DNA of 64,000 nt from Vibrio sp. RE88 (GTDB lineage Bacteria; Pseudomonadota; Gammaproteobacteria; Enterobacterales; Vibrionaceae), in the NCBI RefSeq assembly GCF_013113835.1, contig NZ_VTYQ01000005.1:186001-250000 (forward strand), in the 5' to 3' direction. Below the pieces are notes generated by a model. That model saw nothing but the letters and a program-made list of their open reading frames with translations, ran no database searches and had not been told where the DNA came from. Positions within the stretch are counted from its first letter, which is position 1; every line of letters starts with the position of its first letter. Positions 43,135 through 52,524 of this stretch are shown in pieces. Made by a program: the position numbers and the translations under genes.

Positions 43135-43486
43135 CAGTCTGTTCCATCAAACCTCTTAGTAATTAAGTTTAGTTGAGGTTGGGAAAGCTAAAAATATTTT
43201 TATCATCGGAGTTAATTTTGTGCTCATTTCGCCACGAGTATTTTCTTACGCGTATTCGAGTGTGGCGTTAGGGCTTTACGTTCGGATTGAAATTTTCTCT
43301 TTGTATTGAGTTGCTTATCACTAGTGATTAAGGATGCTTGATCTTTTGCTTTAATCTTAATTAGGTGACTACGTTTATTTTTTATTGATTTATTTGTTAA
43401 TAATGATTGGCACCAATAGTTTCTATAGCCAGAGCGAGCAGATGGTATTTGACGCTCATAAATAAAAATCTATAGGAACATAGAAA
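43135..43486. promoter_or_regulatory. Intergenic region upstream of the porin
   Basis: 352 bp, AT-rich, between the divergent binding protein and porin genes. It must hold the porin promoter. I see no clear operator, small gene or hairpin. Confidence 0.4.
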
Positions 43487-44458
43487 ATGAAAAAGACAGC
43501 ATTAGCAGCAGCCCTATCTCTTGTTGCAGGTTCAGCCGTAGCAGCAGACGCACTTTCAGGCGACCAATTCACAGTATCTGGTGAAGTCGCAGTCGGTGGT
43601 TACTACCAAACAGACCGTAAAGAAAACGAGAAAGTAAACAACTTCGAAAATCAAAAAGACGAAGAGTTTTACAACGGTGGTGTAACGGGTTTTGATATCT
43701 TCGCTGATTACGAAAACGGTAACATCGTTGGTAAATTTGGCGGTGAGTTTGACGTAGAAAACGACTACGGCACATCAGATTCAACGTTCAACATTACTGA
43801 CACTTGGGTTGGTTACAAAACTGGTGCTGGCGTTGTTTCTGCTGGTTACGCTAACGACACAGCTCTAGACGCGGTTGACGGTGCAGCGGACCAAACGATC
43901 GAGTTCCTATGGTCACCAAATGACGCATCTGACGCACGTCAGGTAGTTAAATTTGAAGGCGATAAAGAAGGCATTAAATACGGTATCTCTTACTATGGTG
44001 ACCGTAACTACGAAGGTAGTGATAGCCAAGCGGGTTACAACGGTTACCTAGGCTACGAAAATGACACTTTCATGGTTAACTTTGGTTACGAAGACAACGA
44101 TGAAGATCAAGGCGATACAGATAAGCTATACCTAGTGAATGGTTCTGTGAAGCTTGGTTCAGTTGGCATCGGTGCTACTTTTGCTGAAGAAGAATTTGCA
44201 AGTGGTAAGAAAGTTAAGATGTATAACACATCTGCTGGTTACACCATTGATGCACTATACCTAGCAGCAGGTTACGTAACGATTGAAGACACTCGTGAAG
44301 CAGTGAACTTTGGTGGTTCTTACGCATTTACTGACAACGTAACAGCACTAGTTGATGTTGCTTATCACATCTCTGATGAAGGCTTCAACTCTACGACAGG
44401 TGTTGGCGCTGAAGAAGGCGACATCGAGTCATTCGTTAAACTTGCTTACGCATTCTAA
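43487..44458 (+). CDS. Outer-membrane porin (Gram-negative porin family)
   Basis: 323 residues. The signal peptide MKKTALAAALSLVAGSAVA is followed by alternating amphipathic strands rich in D, E, G and Y, typical of a trimeric 16-strand porin. The last residues are FVKLAYAF, with the terminal Phe needed for Bam insertion. Codon use is strongly biased, implying high expression. The gene ends in two tandem terminators. It resembles Vibrio general porins but is too divergent for me to name. Confidence 0.87.
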   Translation: MKKTALAAALSLVAGSAVAADALSGDQFTVSGEVAVGGYYQTDRKENEKVNNFENQKDEEFYNGGVTGFDIFADYENGNIVGKFGGEFDVENDYGTSDSTFNITDTWVGYKTGAGVVSAGYANDTALDAVDGAADQTIEFLWSPNDASDARQVVKFEGDKEGIKYGISYYGDRNYEGSDSQAGYNGYLGYENDTFMVNFGYEDNDEDQGDTDKLYLVNGSVKLGSVGIGATFAEEEFASGKKVKMYNTSAGYTIDALYLAAGYVTIEDTREAVNFGGSYAFTDNVTALVDVAYHISDEGFNSTTGVGAEEGDIESFVKLAYAF

Positions 44459-44487
44459 TTTAACGACTGGGTTTATTCATATCTCTT

Positions 44488-44512
44488 AAAGCCCACGAAG
44501 GTGGGCTTTTTA
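44488..44512 (+). terminator. First terminator after the porin
   Basis: AAAGCCCAC / GTGGGCTTTT stem with a small loop and T run. Confidence 0.88.
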
Positions 44513-44550
44513 TAAGCAGGACGCTTATCGCAATAATCCACTGCCTTTTC

Positions 44551-44575
44551 GCCCTCCGGAGTTGGAGGGCTTTTT
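44551..44575 (+). terminator. Second terminator after the porin
   Basis: GCCCTCC / GGAGGGC stem followed by TTTTT, 38 bp after the first. Tandem terminators are common after very strongly expressed genes. Confidence 0.8.
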
Positions 44576-44837
44576 CGTTTCCAGACACGCTTCATACCCA
44601 CCTCTTTATAGAAATTTGTGCATTACTACTCTCAGAAGATCTACCTCTGAATGGGCGCTAATACTGCTTTATGCAAGCACGCAGCTAAACGCGATTTTTC
44701 ATTACCTTCCAATTGGGAGGTAAACAATTCGTGACCTAGACCAATATTACCTAAGTTAGTGATTGGACAATAAAAAAACCTAGTGCTCTAATTTAATTAA
44801 GGGTACAGCAAATTATATTGATCTGGGGAGTTGATTT

Positions 44838-46577
44838 ATGTCGTTTTCAGTCAGGCTGGAAAATGGTCGTACTCTGCGGGTCAGAGACATCAATTTGCAA
44901 GCCGAGCTCCATCAAAATGAAATAGCGTTTAGTTATCAAGGCTTGAATAACGATCGCATCAGTGGGCGCTATGTTCTGGCGATCACTGAGTTTGAATTCG
45001 AACATACTGCGACGCTGCTAGGTGACGGCTTCCAGATGCTCGCCCAGACGACTGGCACTGTCGACAACCCTGTGGACATTGGACGCTGCCCAGACAACTC
45101 TTCAAGTTATCGTATCTATTCTTCAACAGGATCAAAGCGTTATTACAATTATCTGGTGGTTGAAGACTCTTTAGGTTACACCTTATTTGGTTTTACCTCT
45201 TGCCATCGTTTTGCCGGCTATTTTGAAGTGGTTGAGTTAGAGAATCACAACTGGTTGAAGATATGCATTGATGGCGAAGATACCTACCCACTGGATTGGG
45301 CATCTAATCAGTTGGAGTCTGTCGTGGTACTTCAGGGAGAGTCATTATCAACACTCTTTTCTGAGTATGCACAATTGATTTCGCGTCATCATCCGCCAAG
45401 AGCTGGCGTGAAGAAGGCGGCGCCTATTGGTTGGTGCTCTTGGTACGCTTACTATGCCGACGTTACGCAAAGCCATGTCCTCGATAACATGAATCATATG
45501 AAGGGTGAGTTGGAATCGCTCGAATATGTGCTGTTGGATGACGGCTATCAAGCCTTTATGGGAGACTGGCTCACGCCTTCTGACAAATTCCCTTCCGGCG
45601 TAAAAGCGCTGATCAAAGAAATCAAACTTCAGGGCAAGAAGCCCGCGATTTGGCTAGCCCCCTTTATTGCTCAGCCAGAATCGGAGCTTTTCAAGCAACA
45701 TCAAGATTGGTTTGTGACTCATGAAGATGGCTCATTACTGAAAGCTGAAGACGTGACTTATGCTGGTTGGCGGTGTACTCCTTGGTATATCTTGGATACG
45801 TCACACCCAGATGTGCAGGAGCATCTTACCCAAGTGGTTAAAACGATGCGTGAAGAGTGGGGGATAGAGCTGTTCAAGCTTGATGCGAACTACTGGGGAA
45901 CGCTAAAAGGGCGACGAGAACAGAGCGGCATCACGGGTGTTGAAGCGTATCGACTGGGTATGGAAGCCATTGCCGAAGGGGCTGGTGATGCGTTAATTCT
46001 TGGCTGTAACGCACCAATGTGGCCGTCACTTGGGGTTGTCGACGCCATGCGAGTGTCTGATGATGTCGAGCGCGATGAACGGCGCTTTGAACAAATCGCA
46101 AAAGAAACGTTTTATCGTAGCTGGCAGCATAGAAAGCTGTGGCAGGTTGACCCAGACTGCGCCACGTTTGTCTCTTTGCCAAATCAGGCCACAGAGCGTC
46201 GTTATTACGAGTTTCATCGGGATACGCTGCTAGCCTGCGGTGGCTTGTTGTTGTCTGGCGATCCGTTGCCCGAACTGACATCCTTTGCTCAGCGAACGCT
46301 CTCGCGTCTGTTTATCCGCCAGAAACACAGCCAGAATGCGGCTCGATTTACTTCGTTGAGTTTGCACCATGCGTATTTGAAAATGACGGATCAGAATGAT
46401 CTGCACTGTCTGTTTAATTTCCAGCAACCTGCTCGAGAAGTGACCTTAACCTCTGACTTTCCAGTGTATTGGTATGATTACTGGAGCGGCGAGAAACTCA
46501 GCCATGAGCGTACTGCGGTGATCGAAGTCACTTTGGATGCTGGATTATCAAGCAGAGCGATTGTGACCGCGCGCTGA
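44838..46577 (+). CDS. GH36-type alpha-galactosidase (clan GH-D)
   Basis: Cytoplasmic glycosidase of 579 residues with no signal peptide. After an N-terminal beta domain comes the TIM barrel: PIGWCSWYAYYADVTQ, YVLLDDGYQAFMGDWL and KPAIWLAPFIA. The nucleophile is probably Asp349 in FKLDANYW. The acid/base is in MRVSDDVERD, about residue 408. These fit GH36, active on alpha-galactosides such as melibiose or raffinose. No alpha-galactoside transporter or regulator lies next to it; the porin just upstream could admit the sugar, which is inference. SD CTGGGGAG is good. Confidence 0.82.
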   Translation: MSFSVRLENGRTLRVRDINLQAELHQNEIAFSYQGLNNDRISGRYVLAITEFEFEHTATLLGDGFQMLAQTTGTVDNPVDIGRCPDNSSSYRIYSSTGSKRYYNYLVVEDSLGYTLFGFTSCHRFAGYFEVVELENHNWLKICIDGEDTYPLDWASNQLESVVVLQGESLSTLFSEYAQLISRHHPPRAGVKKAAPIGWCSWYAYYADVTQSHVLDNMNHMKGELESLEYVLLDDGYQAFMGDWLTPSDKFPSGVKALIKEIKLQGKKPAIWLAPFIAQPESELFKQHQDWFVTHEDGSLLKAEDVTYAGWRCTPWYILDTSHPDVQEHLTQVVKTMREEWGIELFKLDANYWGTLKGRREQSGITGVEAYRLGMEAIAEGAGDALILGCNAPMWPSLGVVDAMRVSDDVERDERRFEQIAKETFYRSWQHRKLWQVDPDCATFVSLPNQATERRYYEFHRDTLLACGGLLLSGDPLPELTSFAQRTLSRLFIRQKHSQNAARFTSLSLHHAYLKMTDQNDLHCLFNFQQPAREVTLTSDFPVYWYDYWSGEKLSHERTAVIEVTLDAGLSSRAIVTAR

Positions 46578-46645
46578 AACCTCGCTAAAGATCATGGGGT
46601 AAGCTAAGATACGCGCTGGCTAAACGAATAGGTTTTAGAAGCACT

Positions 46646-47167
46646 ATGTCAATCATCTTGGGCATTGACCCAGGTTCCCGCATTACTGGATACGGCGTGA
46701 TCCGCCAGACCGGACGTCACCTTCACTATTTGGGCAGTGGTTGTATTCGAACATCAGAAAAAGAGCTGCCCGGGCGCCTGAAGCAAATTTACGCCGGAGT
46801 GACAGAAATTATTACCCAGTTCCAACCGGACGTGTTCGCTATTGAGCAAGTGTTCATGGCGCGCAATGCGGATTCTGCCTTAAAGCTTGGTCAAGCTCGT
46901 GGCAGTGCGATTGTTGCCGCCGTCAACGCCGATCTCCCTGTCTATGAGTACGCGGCTCGCTTAATCAAACAAGCGGTTGTTGGAACTGGTGGCGCGGATA
47001 AAGAACAGGTTCAGCACATGGTGCAGTCAATGCTCAAGTTACCCGCCAAGCCTCAAGCGGACGCGGCCGATGCCCTAGGCGTTGCTATCTGTCATGCGAA
47101 TACCAATAAAACCTTAGTTGCGTTAGCTGGCAAAGCAACCAGTGCACGACGAGGTCGTTACCGCTGA
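46646..47167 (+). CDS. ruvC: RuvC, Holliday junction resolvase
   Basis: 173-residue endonuclease that cuts Holliday junctions. The four acidic catalytic residues are Asp8 ([12 protein letters not shown]), Glu67 (AIEQVF), Asp139 and Asp142 ([14 protein letters not shown]). In many gammaproteobacteria it is next to ruvA-ruvB; here a chemoreceptor gene is in between. Confidence 0.96.
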   Translation: MSIILGIDPGSRITGYGVIRQTGRHLHYLGSGCIRTSEKELPGRLKQIYAGVTEIITQFQPDVFAIEQVFMARNADSALKLGQARGSAIVAAVNADLPVYEYAARLIKQAVVGTGGADKEQVQHMVQSMLKLPAKPQADAADALGVAICHANTNKTLVALAGKATSARRGRYR

Positions 47168-47290
47168 TTGTTGATATCGATGTCAAAATTGAGATGTCCT
47201 AAACAGATCTAACAATGCAATTTGTTATGGAAATGTTGCAAATATATAGTGGTCGGAGGTCTTACAACTTTCAATCAAGGATGATTGACA

Positions 47291-48742
47291 ATGAACCCAG
47301 CCACTCTCTGGCGTCGTGCGTGCATGCCGAGCCAACACAATTGGACAAAATCACAACAGCGACAGGCTGATATCCTGTCTCTATTCACTTTTATTGCGTT
47401 CCTCGTCGGCCTTTACAGCTTTATTAAATGGAGTAAGCACAGCCATGACAGCTTGGTGCTGACTTCTGTGTTTCTTATTGTGTTAGAGCTGTTTTCTGCA
47501 GCGTGTTTGAAGTGGTTTAAACATCCCGGTTTTGCGCTCAATCTTGGGTTTGTCGGCATGACGGTCCATGCGCTCAACATCATTTATCAAAGTGGTGGCG
47601 TCGTCGAGTCGACTCAAACCTATTGGGTGCCTTTACTGGTTGTTGCATTTTTCCTCTCGGGAACCCGCTTCATGGCGATCTGTTGGAGTGCGATTGTCAT
47701 TTCGTTGTCAGCAGCCATGACCCATCTTCATCTCTCTGATTTTAGCTTTCCTCAATTGGTTCTGTCTGAGTCGGCATTGCGCATTGAAATATGGTCAGGA
47801 ACGATTCTCCCGCTGGTGGTGATATGCATTGCTCAAGCATTTACGGCGAAACAGCGTGATCAGGCGATTGAACTGGCGGAGTACGCCAAACAGAAAAGTG
47901 AAGCGGTAGCCGACAAAGCCACCCAAGGTGAACGCCATTTATCGAGTGTGCTAGATCAGGCAAATCAGAATTCTCATCAATTGAAAGAAGTTTCGCAGGT
48001 TTTGGAATCTCAGTCGGAAGCCCTCGACAGTCAGGTCAGTCAGCTCAACATCAATAGTGAGTCTCAGGCAAGTGCAGCTGAGCAGATGAGCCAGCAAGTC
48101 CACCAGATGACCGAGGGGCTTGAAGATTCCAGCCACTTTGTCACAGAGTTGCGCGGGCGAAGTGACGCCGTTCATCAGCAGGCAGAGAAAAGCTCAGAGC
48201 TGCTTGAAGCTTCTACCAGTGCGATAAGCCAGATCATCAACAGCCATGAGCAAATCATGAAAGTCGCTGATTTAATCACGTCTGTCGCGGAGCAAACCAA
48301 TTTACTGGCACTGAATGCGGCGATTGAAGCGGCACGCGCAGGTGAACAAGGTAGAGGGTTTGCAGTGGTAGCGGATCAGGTACGTGAACTATCGGCTCAG
48401 AGCAGTGAGTCTGCAGTGGAGATCCGTAATTTGCTCGACCGCAGCGAACAGGAAGTGCGTCATGGCCAAGAGGTGGTTCATGCCAGTGCGACTCGAATGA
48501 AAGAAGTCATTGAACAAGTGACGGCCATCTCGAAGGACGTAAACGGCTTAGCCAACATCATGACCAGCCAAATGTCCGCACTCAAAGAATTGGATGAGGC
48601 GAGCAGCGAAGTGGCCAATGGCGTGGTTCAAACCAAGACCATTTCAGAACTTGTTGCACAAAATGGTGCTCAGTTAAACGGACAGGTCGAGACAGTACGC
48701 ACTCTCACATCTCAACTTGATCTGGTGGTCTCAAAAATCTAG
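47291..48742 (+). CDS. Methyl-accepting chemotaxis protein with a multi-helix membrane sensor
   Basis: 483-residue receptor. Residues about 25-180 form roughly six membrane helices ([48 protein letters not shown] and others) with no large periplasmic domain and no clear HAMP. The cytoplasmic signalling domain has the conserved hairpin [20 protein letters not shown] followed by [15 protein letters not shown]. The ATG at 47291 follows AAGGA; the reading frame opens 2 codons earlier with TTG. It sits between ruvC and ruvA with its own terminator-like hairpin at 48754-48784. The signal sensed is unknown, possibly a membrane or energy-state cue. Confidence 0.88.
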   Translation: MNPATLWRRACMPSQHNWTKSQQRQADILSLFTFIAFLVGLYSFIKWSKHSHDSLVLTSVFLIVLELFSAACLKWFKHPGFALNLGFVGMTVHALNIIYQSGGVVESTQTYWVPLLVVAFFLSGTRFMAICWSAIVISLSAAMTHLHLSDFSFPQLVLSESALRIEIWSGTILPLVVICIAQAFTAKQRDQAIELAEYAKQKSEAVADKATQGERHLSSVLDQANQNSHQLKEVSQVLESQSEALDSQVSQLNINSESQASAAEQMSQQVHQMTEGLEDSSHFVTELRGRSDAVHQQAEKSSELLEASTSAISQIINSHEQIMKVADLITSVAEQTNLLALNAAIEAARAGEQGRGFAVVADQVRELSAQSSESAVEIRNLLDRSEQEVRHGQEVVHASATRMKEVIEQVTAISKDVNGLANIMTSQMSALKELDEASSEVANGVVQTKTISELVAQNGAQLNGQVETVRTLTSQLDLVVSKI

Positions 48743-48753
48743 ATACACAGTAT

Positions 48754-48784
48754 AAAGAACTGGATGTCTATCCAGTTCTTTATT
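48754..48784 (+). terminator. Hairpin after the chemoreceptor
   Basis: AAAGAACTGGA / TCCAGTTCTTT stem with a 6-base loop and a short, imperfect T tract (TTTATTA). It lies between the chemoreceptor and ruvA. Confidence 0.6.
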
Positions 48785-48820
48785 ATCCTGTCGCAAATTC
48801 ATTTCCAAAGAGTATTGAGT

Positions 48821-49438
48821 GTGATTGGACGTTTGCGTGGCATTCTGCTTGAAAAGCAACCCCCTGAATTGTTGATTGAAGTAAACGGTATTGGCTATGA
48901 AGTTCAGATGCCGATGAGCTGTTTTTACGAATTGCCGAATATTGGTGAGGAAGCAATCATCTACACGCATTTCGTTGTTCGCGAAGATGCTCAGCTACTG
49001 TATGGCTTTAATACCGTTAAAGAACGTGCTCTATTCCGTGAGGTGATTAAAGCCAATGGTGTTGGTCCGAAACTGGGCTTAGGTATATTGTCAGGTATGA
49101 CCGCCAGCCAATTTGTTTCATGTGTTGAACGTGAAGACATTTCGACATTGGTTAAATTGCCGGGTGTTGGTAAGAAAACCGCGGAACGTCTCGTCGTAGA
49201 GATGAAAGACCGTCTTAAAGGCTGGGGAGCGGGTGATTTGTTCACACCGCATACGGACGCTGCGCCAGTCGATTCAGCACCTCAAGTTGATCAAGCTAAC
49301 GCCGAGGAAGAAGCAATCAGCGCATTACTTGCACTTGGCTATAAACCGACACAAGCTTCTAAAGTAGTGTCTCAGGTCAAAACCGCGGATATGAGCAGCG
49401 AAGAACTGATCCGCGAAGCACTGAAGTCCATGGTTTAA
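48821..49438 (+). CDS. ruvA: RuvA, Holliday junction-binding subunit
   Basis: 205 residues; tetramer that binds Holliday junctions and loads RuvB. The start is the GTG at 48821 ([21 protein letters not shown]), matching the E. coli start MIGRLRG. A longer frame from 48764 overlaps the upstream hairpin and is unlikely. Helix-hairpin-helix motifs ([27 protein letters not shown]) and the mobile RuvB-binding domain III are present. ruvB follows after 20 bp. Confidence 0.95.
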   Translation: MIGRLRGILLEKQPPELLIEVNGIGYEVQMPMSCFYELPNIGEEAIIYTHFVVREDAQLLYGFNTVKERALFREVIKANGVGPKLGLGILSGMTASQFVSCVEREDISTLVKLPGVGKKTAERLVVEMKDRLKGWGAGDLFTPHTDAAPVDSAPQVDQANAEEEAISALLALGYKPTQASKVVSQVKTADMSSEELIREALKSMV

Positions 49439-49458
49439 GTGACGACTAGGAACTGTTA

Positions 49459-50463
49459 ATGATAGAAGCGGATCGTCTAATCGCGCCGGAAAATGCGGTT
49501 TATAAAGAAGAAGACGTTATTGATAGGGCGATTCGTCCGAAAAAACTGGCGGATTACCAAGGACAAGATCACGTTCGTGATCAGATGGAGATTTTCATCA
49601 AGGCCGCGAACTTACGCGAAGAAGCGTTGGATCATCTGCTGATATTTGGTCCTCCCGGCTTGGGTAAAACCACATTGGCGAATATTGTGGCTAATGAAAT
49701 GGGCGTAAATATTCGTACTACATCTGGCCCTGTTCTGGAAAAAGCGGGTGATTTGGCCGCACTTCTGACTAACCTCGAAGAAAACGATGTGTTGTTCATC
49801 GATGAAATCCACCGTTTGAGCCCGATGGTTGAAGAGGTGTTGTATCCTGCGATGGAAGACTACCAGCTTGATATTATGATCGGTGAAGGTCCTGCCGCAC
49901 GTTCCATCAAGATTGATTTACCGCCGTTTACCTTAATCGGCGCGACCACACGCGCTGGTTCGTTGACCTCACCACTTCGTGATCGTTTTGGTATCACGCA
50001 GCGCCTCGAATATTACAAAATTCCTGATCTCCAGCATATTGTCCAGCGTAGCGCCGACTGCTTGGGCTTGTCGATGGAAAGCGAAGGCGCGCTTGAAGTG
50101 GCAAGACGTGCTCGTGGTACGCCACGAATCGCCAACCGCTTATTACGCCGTGTACGAGATTACGCTGAAGTGAAAGGCAATGGCCATATATGTGCAGACA
50201 TTGCAGACAAAGCTCTCAACATGTTGGATGTCGACGCGCAAGGCTTCGATTATATGGACCGCAAGTTACTGCTGGCCATTATGGAGAAGTTCGGTGGTGG
50301 ACCAGTTGGGCTGGATAACATGGCGGCCGCCATTGGTGAAGAGAAGGACACTATTGAAGATGTCTTGGAGCCGTATCTGATACAGCAAGGCTATCTACAG
50401 CGGACGCCAAGAGGGCGGATTGCTACCGATAGGGCATACCTTCATTTCGGAATTGAAAAATAA
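49459..50463 (+). CDS. ruvB: RuvB, Holliday junction branch-migration ATPase
   Basis: AAA+ hexameric motor of 334 residues. Walker [12 protein letters not shown], Walker [10 protein letters not shown], sensor 1 [18 protein letters not shown], and sensor 2 [15 protein letters not shown]. The C-terminal winged helix ends [19 protein letters not shown] terminator follows. Confidence 0.97.
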   Translation: MIEADRLIAPENAVYKEEDVIDRAIRPKKLADYQGQDHVRDQMEIFIKAANLREEALDHLLIFGPPGLGKTTLANIVANEMGVNIRTTSGPVLEKAGDLAALLTNLEENDVLFIDEIHRLSPMVEEVLYPAMEDYQLDIMIGEGPAARSIKIDLPPFTLIGATTRAGSLTSPLRDRFGITQRLEYYKIPDLQHIVQRSADCLGLSMESEGALEVARRARGTPRIANRLLRRVRDYAEVKGNGHICADIADKALNMLDVDAQGFDYMDRKLLLAIMEKFGGGPVGLDNMAAAIGEEKDTIEDVLEPYLIQQGYLQRTPRGRIATDRAYLHFGIEK

Positions 50464-50471
50464 GTTTTCAG

Positions 50472-50498
50472 GGCCAGCTCATTATGAGCTGGTCTTTT
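50472..50498 (+). terminator. Terminator after ruvB
   Basis: CCAGCTCA / TGAGCTGG stem with a tiny loop and a TCTTTT tract. Confidence 0.75.
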
Positions 50499-50511
50499 AC
50501 TATAGGTGACC

Positions 50512-50525
50512 TTGATCACAATAAT
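50512..50525 (+). promoter_or_regulatory. FNR-like site upstream of cydA
   Basis: TTGATCACAATAAT: perfect left FNR half-site and a weak right half. It shares its first 13 bases with the site upstream of focA at 33221. Confidence 0.35.
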
Positions 50526-50645
50526 GAAATCTCGCTACTACTAATTAGGTAACTAAAATGCATGAGTTGTTAAGCGCTTGTTTTGCATAAATACCTTGGT
50601 CTCCCTCCCAAATAACCGCAAATTAACAAAACCTCGTATAAACTG

Positions 50646-50659
50646 TTGATGTAGATCAA
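50646..50659 (+). promoter_or_regulatory. Perfect FNR box 1 upstream of cydA
   Basis: TTGATGTAGATCAA is an exact match to TTGATNNNNATCAA. Together with the second perfect box 50 bp downstream, it mirrors the E. coli cyd promoter, where two FNR sites about 52 bp apart repress cydAB under strict anaerobiosis. Confidence 0.8.
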
Positions 50660-50695
50660 TGTGATGGATTTTTAGACAAAAATGCCGCACAAAAT

Positions 50696-50709
50696 TTGAT
50701 ACAAATCAA
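50696..50709 (+). promoter_or_regulatory. Perfect FNR box 2 upstream of cydA
   Basis: TTGATACAAATCAA is a second exact match to the FNR consensus. It lies 214 bp before the cydA start. Confidence 0.8.
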
Positions 50710-50922
50710 AGCGAAGTCTAAAGATAAACCTTTTGAAACAGACAGTTTTTAGGAGTAGCATTAGCGCCAGCTATATTAGCTGATGCTTAACAATTAACTA
50801 ACCGTTACGGTACATTTTTGCAACAACATACTGTTCTTTAGCAACATTGTTTAAGTCGGCACAACGCCTACTTATGCTGCATGAATGTAGAAAGTGTCTT
50901 CAGCCGACACATAGGAGTAAAC

Positions 50923-52509
50923 ATGATTGATGTAGTCGATCTGTCGCGGTTGCAGTTTGCGCTCACTGCGATGTATCACTTCCTCTTCGTACCATTGACT
51001 CTGGGTATGGCTTTCCTTCTCGCCATCATGGAATCTCTGTACGTAATGACGGACAAGCAAATCTACAAGGACATGACAAAGTTCTGGGGTAAGCTTTTCG
51101 GTATTAACTTCGTACTTGGTGTTGCCACCGGCCTGACCATGGAATTCCAGTTTGGTACTAACTGGTCTTACTATTCTCATTATGTCGGGGATATCTTCGG
51201 GGCACCGCTGGCCATCGAAGCACTGGTTGCCTTCTTCCTCGAGTCCACTTTTGTTGGTCTTTTCTTCTTCGGCTGGGACCGACTGACCAAACGACAGCAT
51301 TTAGTCGTAACCTGGTTAGTCGCTTTAGGTTCTAACTTCTCGGCGCTGTGGATCTTGGTGGCAAACGGCTGGATGCAAAACCCAGTTGGCGCAGAATTCA
51401 ACTTTGAAACCATGCGAATGGAAATGGTGAGCTTTGCTGAGGTAGTACTTAACCCAGTTGCTCAGGTGAAATTCGTACACACAGTAGCTTCTGGCTATAC
51501 GACAGGCGCGATGTTTATTCTTGGCATCAGTTCTTACTACCTACTAAAAGGTCGTGACATCGCTTTCGCACGTCGTTCATTCGCCATCGCTGCCTCATTT
51601 GGTATGGCAGCAATCCTGTCTGTAATCGTACTTGGTGACGAATCTGGTTATGAACTAGGTGAAGTACAGAAAGTAAAACTGGCGGCAGTAGAAGCTGAAT
51701 GGCACACCGAACCAGCGCCAGCCGCTTTCACTCTGTTTGGCCTGCCAAATCAGGAAACCATGCATACTGATTATGCGATAAAGATTCCTTACGTCATGGG
51801 TATCATCGCGACTCGTTCTTTGGATGAGCAAGTAACAGGTTTACGTGACCTTCGTGATGAACACGTTGACCGTATTCGCACTGGTATGTACGCCTATGAA
51901 CTGCTTGAAAAGCTTCGTGCAGGCGATAAGTCAGAAGAAAACATGGCTGCCTTTGATGAAGTGAAAGGCGACCTAGGTTACGGCCTTCTTCTGAAGCGTT
52001 ACACAGAAAACGTAGTTGATGCGACTGAAGATCAAATCCAAGCGGCGGCGGATGATTCTATCCCAACAGTTTGGCCACTATTCTGGTCGTTCCGAATCAT
52101 GGTTGCGTGTGGCTTTATCATGCTATTCGTATTCGGTGCCGCATTCATCCAGACTTGTCGCCAGAAGATCGAGCAAAAACCATGGGTACTAAAAGCCGCG
52201 TTGTTGAGTATTCCACTGCCTTGGATTGCTATCGAAGCAGGTTGGTTTGTTGCTGAATTCGGTCGTCAGCCATGGGCTGTGGGTGAAATTCTACCTGTAC
52301 ATGTGGCGGCATCTGCACTCACCGCTGGAGAAATCTGGACGTCACTGTTTGCAATCTTGGCGCTATACACCGTCTTCCTGATTGCAGAAGTGTACTTGAT
52401 GCTGAAATTTGCTCGCAAAGGTCCTAGCAGCCTGAAGACAGGTCGTTACCACTTTGAGCAAAACGCTGACTCTGTTGAAGACAAAGTTAGTCGTCAAGTA
52501 GACGCGTAA
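50923..52509 (+). CDS. cydA: CydA, cytochrome bd ubiquinol oxidase subunit I
   Basis: High-affinity terminal quinol oxidase subunit, 528 residues, heme b558/b595/d ligands and quinol site. The start ATG at 50923 follows ATAGGAGT; His19 (ALTAMYHF) is the conserved heme ligand. [12 protein letters not shown] is the GRQPW family motif, and the Q-loop is present before it. The long E. coli-type N-terminal context [16 protein letters not shown] is intact. First gene of cydA-cydB-cydX-ybgE. Confidence 0.97.
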   Translation: MIDVVDLSRLQFALTAMYHFLFVPLTLGMAFLLAIMESLYVMTDKQIYKDMTKFWGKLFGINFVLGVATGLTMEFQFGTNWSYYSHYVGDIFGAPLAIEALVAFFLESTFVGLFFFGWDRLTKRQHLVVTWLVALGSNFSALWILVANGWMQNPVGAEFNFETMRMEMVSFAEVVLNPVAQVKFVHTVASGYTTGAMFILGISSYYLLKGRDIAFARRSFAIAASFGMAAILSVIVLGDESGYELGEVQKVKLAAVEAEWHTEPAPAAFTLFGLPNQETMHTDYAIKIPYVMGIIATRSLDEQVTGLRDLRDEHVDRIRTGMYAYELLEKLRAGDKSEENMAAFDEVKGDLGYGLLLKRYTENVVDATEDQIQAAADDSIPTVWPLFWSFRIMVACGFIMLFVFGAAFIQTCRQKIEQKPWVLKAALLSIPLPWIAIEAGWFVAEFGRQPWAVGEILPVHVAASALTAGEIWTSLFAILALYTVFLIAEVYLMLKFARKGPSSLKTGRYHFEQNADSVEDKVSRQVDA

Positions 52510-52524
52510 AGCAAGGAGAAACAT

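Larger units (their letters stand above)
44459..44837. other. Intergenic region between porin and alpha-galactosidase
   Basis: 379 bp with two tandem terminators at its start (listed separately) and no supported gene in the rest. An AT-rich stretch near 44790-44820 may carry the promoter of the following gene. Confidence 0.5.
50464..50922. promoter_or_regulatory. Intergenic regulatory region upstream of cydA
   Basis: 459 bp. It holds the ruvB terminator, one FNR-like and two perfect FNR boxes (listed separately) and no supported gene. A second small ATG frame at 50881 is only the upstream extension of cydA. Confidence 0.7.

Noticed and set aside
43135..43486. A small gene or regulatory RNA upstream of the porin
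   Set aside because: No promoter-terminator pair and no conserved-looking hairpin; plain AT-rich promoter region.
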